Assembly: GCA_022575985.1 (NCBI GenBank)
Contig: JAKSXM010000247.1
Location: 7,897,501 to 7,961,500 of the forward strand
Origin: Anagrus nilaparvatae
Lineage: Eukaryota > Arthropoda > Insecta > Hymenoptera > Mymaridae
DNA length: 64,000 nucleotides
Reading direction: 5' to 3'
The notes beneath the pieces were generated by a model. That model had not been told where the DNA came from and did not search any database. It worked only from the letters and a program-made list of their open reading frames with translations. How positions within the stretch are numbered: the stretch's first letter is position 1; each line of letters begins with the position of its first letter. Of this stretch, positions 1 through 9,863 are shown one piece after another. A program made the translations under genes and the position numbers.

Positions 1-165
1 TCTTTGGGTTACATGTTATAATATGTAATAAAATATAATTTTTCAAAAAACTTAAGTTTATGAAAATCTAATGTGTAACTTGAAAGTTTTAGTTGTGAGT
101 TCCTAAAAATGTATATATATTTCTGACTAAGTGAATTATTTTTGAATATTTTCTTTAACTTACAG

Positions 166-301
166 CTGCATTGTGATACATATATAAAGAAAGATATTCC
201 GATTTTAATAAATAAGTACTGCACAGCAATATTTCAAGAATCATATTACCTAGAGAAACTTCGATTCCCATCAACAGGTTCAGATTTATTTATAGAACAA
301 G
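166..301 (+). other. possible internal exon of an unidentified host gene
   Basis: An open segment follows a good-looking 3' splice site: a pyrimidine-rich stretch ending in CTTACAG at 165. It ends at possible donors AACAG|GTTCAG (277/278) or AACAAG|GTCAGA (301/302). The peptide in frame contains 'KDIPILINKYCTAIFQ' and 'LRFPSTGSDLFIEQ', which reads like ordinary globular protein rather than low complexity. I do not recognise the family. Neither donor is strong, no neighbouring exon was found, and the downstream sequence is plain AT-rich DNA. It may be a genuine exon of a gene lying mostly to the left of the window, or chance. Confidence 0.25.
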
Positions 302-431
302 GTCAGAAATTTAATACATATTTTATTTATAACCTATTTTTTCAAGCAAAGATTATTATTCTAAAAAACTCATAACCGTTTTTTGTAAACTCAAACTGCA
401 TACATGAAATATAATTACTATAGTAATAGTC

Positions 432-960
432 TTAGTATAAAGCTAAGCAGAGGTAGTCGTGCCCGGCATTTTGGGCATGTGAAAACAAACAGCCGTATAT
501 ACGGTCAAGCAGTGTAATAATCCGTGCACAGTCTGATAGTACTTTGTTTTTATAAGTATACTGATCCATTCGTAGGATGTTAAAGTTTGAATCCTTACTG
601 CCCGTGGACCCAACAGCAGTATGAAAATACCAAAATCTCATATGCATACGGGACCGTATGGGTATCAGCCTTGGGAGTTTTCATACTGCTCATGGATCCG
701 TATGCAGTAGGAAAACAACTAATTCTTATACGCGTAGGGGATTGTATGCATATGAGACTTAGGTATTTTTCATTTTATATATATCCGTACACAGTATGAA
801 AATATCTAGGTCCTATATGTATAAGGTCCTTATAAGGTCTAGGTCCTATATGCTCAATTTGAAGATAAAAACGTATTTTTTCACATCCTAAAAGAAGTCT
901 GATTATGAGAATTCCGGACGTGAAAAAAGAAGTGTTTTAGGATGTGAAAAAAGACGTCTG
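432..960. repeat. imperfect inverted-repeat DNA with a terminal hairpin
   Basis: Between about 600 and 790 the motif containing GCAGTATGAAAATACC and CTCATATGCATACGG returns in inverted form (GTATGCATATGAGAC, GGTATTTTTCAT), so the stretch can fold back on itself. A second, tighter hairpin at about 871-957 pairs TTTTTTCACATCCTAAAA with its exact complement. This is probably a decayed MITE or foldback element. No target duplication was found. The short reading frames here are by-products of the palindrome. Confidence 0.4.
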
Positions 961-2100
961 TATGCATTTTTTTAAATATAAAAAAAAAAATTTTTTAATC
1001 TAACATTATTTTTATATTTTCTTGTATTCAGTTTCCGTTAAATTAAATAGAAACTCTTTTATAACATTAATTTAACAATAGAAATAGGTTGTTATTTTGA
1101 GTTTAAAATTGATACGAATCTTAAATTTGGTTCATGAGTGGGCAAAATGGGCCAGTAATGGTAAAAATAAATTTTGATATGAAATTATAAAAACAAATTA
1201 TAAGTAACTAAAATATTGCGTGAAAATAGTATATTTAATTGACAATAACCCGTTTTGGGCTAAATTACTTTCTCTGAGGAGAAATTGACAGGAGGCAAAA
1301 TTATTTAAACAGCTGAAAGCCAATTTTTGACTCAAAAATTTAGTCTTTGTGACAAAAATGGATTTGCGGAATTTAATAATAATGTTGGCTCGGTACAAGT
1401 TGACTCTCCGGGGTCAAATTGCCCAAGAAGGGGTCAAATAGGAAATAATAGCTTAAAATGTTTTTTGGGGCAAACGTTGACTTTTCGTGGTGAAAAAAGG
1501 TTCACGAGATCAAAATAATGTTGGTTCGGATCATGTAGGCTGGCCGGGGTTAAATTACAGTGTCATTAATTTCTCAAAAATGATATTTTTATCAATAATT
1601 TCATCAAAAAAATTTTGCACAAAAATTGGCGCTTTTTCATAACGCTCCTCAAATTCGCAAATTTAAGAAGAAGGAATAACCATTTTAATTTTGAAAATTT
1701 ACGGAACGCGTCGTTCCTGTCAGGTGACCATCGACATTTTGGCTCCAAACATCAGCGCGGCATTGTTACCAAGAAAATATTATGGGGAGAAGATACACGA
1801 CGCACAGTTCATCATCTTCATGTTAACGCGCATCAAAAAGCGGTGCAGCAGCATTCAACAATAAAATAATTTCTCTCTATATTATGCTTTTAGGAGACGT
1901 TATCTAATTTAATTAGATATAGATATATTATTTGTGTTTTGTGTTTTAAATTATAAAATTCAAGTTTATAAATTGCTATTAATAAAAATTAACTAATTTA
2001 ACTTTTTTTAAAATTCATATATATTTAATTAAATTTAATTGCTAAAAAATTGCTAAACTTTAATAGTTTAGTATATTAATAATAATAATAATATTATTAT
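961..2100. other. AT-rich intergenic DNA, no gene seen
   Basis: I see no supported gene here. The stretch 1,390-1,560 has three loosely similar phrases (GGGGTCAAATTGCCC, GGGGTCAAATAGG, GGGGTTAAATTACAG) that suggest an old, diverged repeat. Around 2,080-2,110 there is a TAA/ATT palindromic microsatellite. Confidence 0.5.
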
Positions 2101-2104
2101 TAAT

Positions 2105-3165
2105 AATATTTACTATATTAACTCCGCTGTACCGGTCCCAAGCCCGGAGCCAAATAAAGCTGAGGAAGGAGGAGGGTGGTTCAGGCCGCCATTTTTCAAG
2201 GTTGAACTAGAATCAAGGATATAGGATATAGCTCTCTGGAACAACTGAGGCTGCCCTATAAATTGGGTCTCATGCCTTGCATTTCTCTGGGGACATGCTC
2301 TATGTTGTTCCCCATGCGTCCATGTTAAGAATGCCGCAGACTGCTCATAGTTATGCTATAAGCGGTTCTGGAATAACTGAGGCTGCCCTATAAACCGGGT
2401 TTTATGCCTTGTCTTTCCCTCGAGCGTTCTTGACAAGCATGCAGTCACAGACTGCTATTCTAAAACTATCCTTGAGGAAGAGGCACATTAAAGAGGCTCA
2501 AAGGTTTCCTCCAATCTAAGTGCGATTTAAGCCACATACAGGATTGCCTTAGACCTGACGTATTGGCTCTTAGCATGGAAGAATTCCACCTTGAGCACAG
2601 CGAAGTAGCCGATTAAAGGTAGTCGTGAGTCCCGCTAAATCATGACTGCAGGCTGTTTTTTCTGGTTTAGTAATGTTTAAAGGTACGGCCAGAATACTCC
2701 GCAACACTAGACAAGCTCTCTAAGAACATCTAGGCCGCCCTTATAAACAGGGCTCTGTGCCTTCGCTTCTTAATTAGGTACTTGTACCATCGTACACTCA
2801 AGTAAGTGCCGCAGAAAGCCGTCATGTGTTCCCGAGGATTCTGGCTGGGAGCATTCTTCTGGAACGAAATTATGGGGGGTCTTTGGATCATTCAGACGCA
2901 ATCTTCCAGATTAGTTCTCCCTCTGCTCACGACGGGCTAGAATATCACAAGATGGTAAGCAACCATAGTGGTAAAAATCCACCAAATTTTCACCCGGCCC
3001 ACACGACGAGTCAAGAATGACCGTGTGATGCTAGACAGACATGGAGCGAAGGTGAATATCCTCCCCTCTGCAGGACTGACATTGATCAACCCTCTGAAAC
3101 CGGTACCCAGGGTGTAGATCGTTGAAAGACCGAACACCAATCCCACTAATTACAACTTTTTTCTT
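2105..3165 (+). repeat. R1-clade non-LTR retrotransposon UTR repeats, sense copy
   Basis: This GC-richer island contains diverged direct repeats of a phrase with 'ctgaggctgccctataaa' (about 2,240 and 2,365, and more weakly 2,725). The segment 2,400-2,480, from 'atgccttg' through 'cacagactgctat', reappears inverted at 4,560-4,650, directly upstream of the minus-strand ORF1 described next. I therefore infer a 5' UTR repeat block of the same retrotransposon family, here on the + strand. No ORF is continuous. The UTR assignment is inference from position, and the matching sequence is seen directly. Confidence 0.45.
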
Positions 3166-3291
3166 TGAAATTCTACTTACAGGTTGTTAACGTGGGTAAT
3201 TAATTAAGAAAGAAAATGGTATACAAGAGGTGAAATAAACTGTATCACTAATTAATATAGATTTAATTATCACTTTAATTTGACTACTAAT

Positions 3292-4500
3292 TTACATATA
3301 AAATGTATGTCTATGTCTAGCGGGAGTCGGTACCGCACTGGGGCGGCAATGACGATCTGACAGATCTCCACGTTCCATTTCTATTTCTTTGGCAATGGCT
3401 TCCCTGATCTCCCGTTCGTTTGTGACCCTATCCAGATCTCGGATTTCGAGTTTCAGCATGGGGATCGTATCCCGGACGTTCGAATCAGGGCCCGTTACCG
3501 CTTGAACCGCTTCCTGTAGTTTCCCGAAATCCTCTATCGATTCCTGCTCGATCAGGACGCTGCCGCCTTGCGTCTTACGGATTCGGTGAACTTTAGCCCC
3601 CGAATCTTCGAGCATGACGTTCTTCTTGATGTTGAAAAGAGTCTCCTCGTACGTATGGCCTACTGCTGGTTTTATAAGTAGGGCCTCCATCCTCTTTTTG
3701 TACCTACGCCTACTAGGCTTGGTACTGCCCGTTTTAGCAGGCCTTTTTGGCTTCTGAGTATTCTTCCTCTTAGCTTTCTGTTTCTTTTTGGGTTTTTCTC
3801 AGGTATCCACTTTATTAGGTATATTTTCTACCTGGGCCTGTTTTTGCAACTGGCTCGGAATTTTAGGTACCTGGTTTACCTGTTGAAGCTGCAGCTTTTT
3901 TTTGCTTCTTCCTCTTTTTATTCTCGGTCATGCTGATACTTTTGGGACCATTTGCATTATTTTGCTCACGTGAATTGTCTTGCTCACGTAAACTGTCTCG
4001 GCCATCTTCCGGAACTTGAGTCTCTGTAGAAGACTCGAATACTTTAGGGTTATTTTCCTGTTTCTCTGGGCCTTGATGATCCGTGAGAGACCGGTTGGAA
4101 GCCGTTTCATTTGGCTTCGGCTCCTTGGTTCTTTTTAGAAGCACTTTTTTCTTCTTCCTTTGCTCTTCTAATTCCTTCCTATTTTTTCCGGTTTTTCAGA
4201 GCTCTTCATCTTGCCGTTCCTGGTCGGAAAAATTTCCTTCCAGGGGAGGGTCTTCGCTCGTCATTTTTGCCGTGTGCCCAGTTTCTGGTGAGCTATCAGG
4301 TGAGGATACCGATAGGAGCCTCTTGAGTGACCTTTTCCGTTCATTTCTTTTAGGAGAGCTTCATGTATCGCTGTTACTGCTTTAGTTTGCCGCTGCTTAA
4401 TTAATACCAGCTGTTCTACTACGCTGGCAAACTTCCGGACTCCATTTTTTATAACCATGCTCGCGTTCTTCTGAACATAGCCGAAATGATACTCCATATC
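3292..4500 (-). pseudogene. R1-clade retrotransposon ORF1 (Gag-like), broken
   Basis: Three minus-strand blocks follow one another in the order expected for an R1/LOA-type ORF1. An N-terminal block (4497-4261) is followed by a Lys/Glu/Ser-rich linker (4144-3863). The central domain (3690-3292) contains 'GAKVHRIRKTQGGSVLIEQ', the recognisable phrase of R1-clade Gag-like proteins. The blocks are in different frames, so at least two frameshifts separate them. The C-terminal CCHC zinc knuckles expected after the central domain are missing, because the sequence turns AT-rich near 3,290. The protein would bind element RNA. This copy is dead. Confidence in the family is good, and exact block joins are not resolved. 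Confidence 0.65.
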
Positions 4501-4660
4501 AATTATGGCCTCCAGAAGATGGCTGTAATATCCTTTTTCGGCAATAAAGCCTTCTTTTACTCTTCCTTAAGGATATTTATAGGATAGCAGTCTGTGGCTG
4601 CGTGCTTTTCAAGAATGCACGAGGGAAACACAAGGCATAAATTAATACTTAAATTGTTTA
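4501..4660 (-). repeat. R1-clade element 5' UTR remnant upstream of ORF1
   Basis: Upstream of the broken ORF1 on the minus strand, the sequence with 'cttaaggatatttatagga' and 'cagtctgtggctgcgtgc' is the inverted counterpart of 2,400-2,480. The two copies share the same order of phrases, so they come from the same element family in opposite orientations. Confidence 0.5.
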
Positions 4661-5227
4661 TAAAAATGACTAAACTTTCAGATTTTTAAATTTGCTATAC
4701 TGTTAAGGATCAATAGTAATAAGTAAAACATTTTTATTTTTTGTGTCCGTTCACTATATAATTTATTTTTTAAAAGTAATAAGTTGTTAAGAAATTAAAA
4801 TATAGATTGATTTAAGTTTTACCGTAACTGGAAAATATAAAAAATAGTTTATTAAAATGGGAAAAACGGAACTTAAAGTTAAAATGTTTATTATAAATTT
4901 TTTCAGTGTACATGATATTCAAATTAGCCCTTTTGTTTTAAAAATACATAAATTAGCCGCTATCAGCTTAAAAGTAGACCCTAAATATCGGAATATGTTC
5001 CGAGTCATCATTTTTTCCACTCTAGTTTTTATGGGAGAAGTAAATATTAATAATAATAGTGAAATTTCTCTAGGAATGAATAAGATTTTGGAGAGTAGGG
5101 AACTAGACTATTCTTATCAATTTTCATAAATACCCAGGTTTAAGCTGGTAGGGACCTTCTATTTTTTTAGCTCAAACCATATACACGCAGTACTCGCGCT
5201 AAGTTTAACTTTGAGTTTATCATTTTT
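4661..5227. other. AT-rich spacer, no gene recognised
   Basis: One short open frame (4857-5129, +) encodes 90 residues with no recognisable domain and no splice or promoter context. I do not call it a gene. Confidence 0.4.
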
Positions 5228-8200
5228 AAAATACCCTGCCAACTAGCTGGCACTAAGGTTCCTCAAAAAATGAGTTTAATACTTTAATATGTCACAAATA
5301 TCACCGATTACAAGCATGCAATCATATATACATTTCTATTAACATTTCAAAGTTTTTTTTATTGATCAAAAAATTTTCAAAAAATTAATTATCAGATTCG
5401 AGATATCGAGTAAAAACCATATTTTCAAATATAAGTAATTTCATGGAATTAATTGAGGTATAACAATAAAAAAAAAAAATATTGCAGTTTTTTTAATATT
5501 ATTGTTTTTTTAATTTTCAGAAAAAAAATTTGGTGTTTTTTTGTATTTTTTTGGGTCGAAAATTTTAAGAAAAAAATTTTCAAAAAATTAAATATCAGAT
5601 TCGAGATATCGAGTAATAATCATACTTTCAAATATAAGTACTTTCATGAAAATAAATGAAGTATTATCTTCAAATTAAAAAAAAAAAAGTAGTTTGAGAT
5701 TTTTTTAATGAAAAAATTTTTGACAAAAAATTTTTTGGGAAAAAAAATTAAGTCTTAATTTATTATAGTTGATACTCGAGTGTAGAAATTAAATATAAAT
5801 AAATATTTTGAACTATTATCGAGAAAATTATGGTGTTATTTGTTTTTTATTAAAAAAATACCGTATAGGAGCCGGTTTTCGATCAGAAGTCACTTTCTTA
5901 TACCTAGCTGTATCTTTATTTAATGAAAAATATACTTTAAAATTAATATTTGGAGTTAAATATTGTTGCATTTGTTCAGGGAAATCCTATATTTTACTAT
6001 CCCAATTAAAAAAATGTCAAATTTATTGATGAATAATTTATAATTTACATTTATTACAAGTGTGCCAGGTAAGGTAATTTCGATAATGCAAATTCTATTT
6101 TTGATAATAGTATCATTTTGATCGAATTAATTTTCGATAATTTGAATATCGCTAAAACTAAGTTAAAATCGTGCGCGTTTTAATAGAATTCTTATAGGTA
6201 TAACTAATACCTATTTCTTAACTCACTCTTCACTTCTTTTTTCTTGTTTTTTTAATATAAAATACCTATAATAAGAATAAAATATAGTAAACAATAAATG
6301 AACTACACACTTGTATAATCATGTATTTTAAACATTTATTTATTAAAATTTGCTTTTTAATTTTAATTAACGAAAGATAATAGTTGATATAATGTTTTTA
6401 AAACTCAAGGAAACAAAATAGGCGCCTTATGTAAGCAACCCGCTGTATATGTTCAGTTTGCGCGCGACTTTATTACGGGTCGTTTATACCTGTTTAATTA
6501 TTTGTGTATTTAAAAGTAAAAACGACATAAATTTTATGAAAAAAGTGTTGGAATATAGTTTTTATATATTTTTAATATTAAAATAAAGGTTTTTTTTCAT
6601 TTCAAAGCGTGTATACGTAATTTTTATTAAAATCAAAGCATTAACGAGCATTTATTGTGTTATAAACAAAGTGATACATAAGTATATAAGTACTTTAAAT
6701 TGTGTTTATGTGTGTTAGTTTATTAAATATTCTATTAATTATTATAAAATATAGTATAAATAATGTAATTATGACAAATTTAGTGTATTATTATTAAATA
6801 AATATCGTTTAAATTAAAAAAAGTGTAATTAAATTGAAAATATCGAAAATACCCATACGCGTAAAAAAGTTCGGATTCGATTATCGATATACCTATTTAA
6901 AATAAATTTGCAATAAATAAGTGAATATAACCCTTTCCCTTCATTTATTAAAGCATCAAAACGTAATTAAAAGCATTTTTGGTATTCGGCATAGAGTAGG
7001 TATCCCTAAAACTCGATTTTAATAACACACGAGATTTGGTGAAAACGATGAGAAAAATCTCCTAAGGTTGTACAAGAGAACATTTTTCTTATTTTTTTTA
7101 TTAATTTAAATTGTTTTTTAGCATCGGTAACGTAGAAATTAGTTCCTTAAGGTTTGTAGTTTCATAAGAAAATTCGGTTTTAGATAAATTATGCATACTT
7201 TTTTATATAAAAGCTAATTTGTGTGTATTTGATCGAAATTCAATACGTTCGAAAACTGGCTCCTATACGGTATATTTAAAAATTTATTTTATTTTAAAAA
7301 TTTATTTTAAAATATATTTTAAAAATATATTTTTATTAATAAAAGTTAATAAACGTGTATAGTGCCGTAAGTAGCCGCGTATAAGCAATGCAGTCGGGGA
7401 TTTTAAATGATTTTTTATGAATATCTCCCGACTACGCAGCCCTGACGGAACTATATAACGATACCGAATTTTTTCAAAAATTTTTTCTAAAAATTAAAAA
7501 AACAAAATTTAAAAAACCTGCAATATATTTTTTTTTTTTTTTATGTAATACCTCATTTAATTACATGAAGGTACTAATATCAGAAAATACTGCAACCGCA
7601 ATATTTCACAACCGTTATGAAATTAAGACCTAATTTTTTTTTCAAAAATTTTTTCACCCAAAAAGCTCTAGGTACTGATGTTGGGTTTTTCGCCCATTAT
7701 TTTGAAATATTCCTTAATACTCGCAAAGCTCTAGGTACTTTTTTTTTTTTAATTTGGAAGTAATACCTCATTTATTTCCATGAAAGTACTTACATTTGAA
7801 AGTATATTTTTTACTCAATATCTCGAATCTTATAATTAATTTTTTGAAAATTTTTTTCCCAAAATTTTCACCAGAAAAAAATACAAAAAACACCAAATTT
7901 TTTTTTCTTTTTGGATGTAGTACCTAATTTATTTCTATGAGAGTACTAGTTTTAAACAGTTCGTTTATAGAAATTTTTTGGATCTGATACTGAATTTTTC
8001 CAAAATTTATTTCTCAAAATTAAAAAAGTTTTTTTAAACTGCAATATTTTTTTTTTTTTGGTGTAATACTTCATTTAATTCCATGAAAGTACTATCTTGA
8101 ATAATTATTATCCAATGAATTACGTTAGATTTTATTTGAAAAAAATAGATTTAGTTAAATTCAATACATAAATTTTCTTTTAACTTTTAAAAGTTAATAG

Positions 8201-8309
8201 AAATGAGTGTATGATTGCATGGTTGTAATCGGTGATATCTGTGGAATATTGAAGTATTTATCTCATTGTTTGAGGAACCTTAGCGCCAGCTAGTTGGCAG
8301 GGTATTTTA
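5228..8309. mobile_element. ~3.1-kb foldback (palindromic) element
   Basis: The ends are inverted copies: AAAATACCCTGCCAACTAGC at 5228 and GCTAGTTGGCAGGGTATTTT at about 8289-8308. The inversion continues inward. CTAAGGTTCCTCAAA pairs with TTTGAGGAACCTTAG, the 'atcaccgattacaa' phrase pairs with 'ttgtaatcggtgat', and CGAGATATCGAGTAAA pairs with a match near 7,810. Further in, ACCGTATAGGAGCC at about 5,861 pairs with GGCTCCTATACGGT at about 7,257. Between the innermost arms (about 5,900-7,230) is AT-rich DNA without a recognised gene. The arm pieces near 5,380-5,760 are themselves similar to the ones near 7,480-8,100. No target duplication was identified. Confidence 0.7.
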
Positions 8310-8649
8310 TTGGCTATCGATAGAAAAATATATTTTGGTCGTGATAACGAAAAAAAAAAATAAAAAAAAAACAATTTCCCGAATTGTTATTAACAAATTA
8401 CTACACGGAAAAAAATTCTAAGTTGTATTGACAAATAACTTTGTTGAAATATGCCAACAAAGTATTTGTTGAATTGTCATAGTTACTTAGTTGATTCAAA
8501 CAGAGTGAAAATTTTGTTTAAAAAAAATTATTTTTTTATTTTTTTTTATTTTTTTTTTTATTTTATTTTTTTTTTAAATTAATTATTTTTTTTTGATAAT
8601 TATTTTTTTATATTTATTTAGGCACTTATATATTTATTAATTTAAAATC

Positions 8650-8759
8650 TGTTAAAAAAAACCGAAGAATAATTTTGACTCCTGCTGGTATTGAACCGCG
8701 GACCGTGGCTTCGAGCGTGGCTTCCAAAGCAGCGACATTATCCATTCTGCTAACATGAC
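8650..8759 (-). other. tRNA-like / SINE head, target of the large transposon
   Basis: Read on the minus strand from 8759, the sequence has an A-box-like TTAGCAGAATGGATAATG. It then has an exact B-box GGTTCAATACC (8697-8687, matching GGTTCRANNCC), and after a further ~25 bases a run of eight T (Pol III terminator type, 8663-8656). The T- and anticodon-arms pair only in part, so I treat it as a tRNA-derived SINE head or decayed tRNA gene rather than a functional tRNA. The first 8 bases, GTCATGTT, are the duplicated target of the element at 8760-15348, so the insertion fell at the very 5' end of the tRNA-like unit. Confidence 0.4.
8752..8759 (+). repeat. 8-bp target site duplication, left copy
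   Basis: AACATGAC lies directly outside the left inverted repeat. The identical octamer lies directly outside the right one at 15349-15356. This defines the exact ends of the 6,589-bp element. Confidence 0.9.
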
Positions 8760-9012
8760 CAAGGGGCGGTCCACTCAGCGCACACCAAATGTGCGCCAGG
8801 TGTGCGCCACGAGTGCGCCAGGTGTGCGCCAAGTGTGCGCCAAGTGTGCGCCAAAAAAATGGCGCACTTCTAAGAAAATTTGGACTATTGAGGCTGGGAG
8901 TGCTTGAGAACTAATAAATAATTGATTAATTACAACCTATATTTGACCTTATAAGAGATTTAGATTTTGCAAAATGAGTATACTTGTCAATTAAAACTAT
9001 CCATTCTAATCA
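8760..9012 (+). repeat. left terminal inverted repeat with GTGCGCC subrepeats
   Basis: After CAAGGGGCGGTCCACTCAGC there is an array of about six 'GTGYGCCA(R)GT' type units of about 10 bp. An AT-rich part follows, ending ...CTATCCATTCTAATCA. The right TIR has fewer of these units. Variable subterminal repeat number is characteristic of transposase-binding arrays (inference). Confidence 0.85.
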
Positions 9013-9343
9013 ATTTTAGCGACAAATTTTTACGAAGTAAAATTAAAATTTTCTTTATGTTAAGGCAAGGGTATATAACATTATATATATATTTTTAATA
9101 AAGTTAAAATAAATAATTAATAAATATTTCAATATTTTATTAATAATAAGCAGTCCCTTCTCCATGTAAAAGATATAGTAAATTTAAAATAAATAAATTT
9201 TTTGATTCTGGACAGAATATACTCATATTATATATGTATATAATATATATACATATATAAATTCTTATAAAAATTTATATTGTACGGTTGAACTCTAAAA
9301 TTTAAATATTAAATATATTCCATTTTTTTTAACATCCTGCAAT

Positions 9344-9620
9344 CAGAGCTGGTTTTATTTCATGCGCAAAATGGCGACTTTTCGATTTTTTTTACCTACA
9401 GATTCAAATGTAATATAATATTATTTAAATTATTAGTCATTTTTCATTAGAATGCAGTAAAAAATTATCATTTTTGAAGTAAAAAAGCAAAATCTGTTTT
9501 TTGCGACTTGATTTAATTGCAACAAAAGAAATATTTTATATAATATTATATTACATTTGAACCAGTCGGTAAAAAAAATCGCAAAGTCGCCATTTTGCGC
9601 ATGGAATAAAACCAAGACTG
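9344..9620. mobile_element. 277-bp hAT-type MITE with 8-bp duplication
   Basis: The ends are inverted: CAGAGCTGGTTTTATTTCAT at the left, and CAGTCTTGGTTTTATTCCAT read inward from the right. The inversion continues through GCGCAAAATGGCGACTTT. The flanks are identical octamers CCTGCAAT (9336-9343 and 9621-9628). A CAG start plus an 8-bp duplication is the hAT signature (family knowledge). The almost fully palindromic body (arms about 80 bp or more) contains no gene. It is nested in the 5' non-coding part of the large transposon, about 240 bases before the transposase start. Confidence 0.8.
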
Positions 9621-9863
9621 CCTGCAATACAAAAAAGCCGCCATGAATGAAAAAAGTGAACTAAGCGCGCGCACTTTGATATTTATACATGCCTTATTAC
9701 AGTGACTCCAAATTATTGTTTATAATAAAATTTTTTAAATAAATACAAAATTTTTGGCGTATACATAGTTGTAAGTGTGAACTCTATTATACATATTTTT
9801 ATACAAAAATAAAATTTTAATTTTTACTAATTTAATAATATTTAGGTATACATATTTAAAATT

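Larger units (their letters stand above)
8405..8759. repeat. left half of an older repeat interrupted by the 6.6-kb transposon
   Basis: This stretch starts with ACACGGAAAAAAA and contains CAACAAAGTATTTGTTGAA and GAATTGTCA. Similar phrases occur on the other side of the large transposon at 15,730-15,950, which ends TTTTTTTTACGTGTA. The transposon therefore seems to sit inside an earlier, roughly 0.95-kb repeat whose halves are now at 8405-8759 and 15349-15955. The ACACGG(A)n end is the type seen on many insect MITEs (family knowledge, not checked). Confidence 0.4.

Noticed and set aside
4083..4385. two + strand frames of 70-100 codons
   Set aside because: Antisense to the Lys/Glu-rich part of the R1-clade ORF1, with no independent evidence.
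8668..8759. functional tRNA gene
   Set aside because: B-box and terminator are good, but the anticodon and T stems do not pair properly and the acceptor ends match only in part.
9344..9620. long terminal part of the 6.6-kb transposon
   Set aside because: It has its own inverted ends and its own CCTGCAAT duplication, so it is a separate nested MITE.
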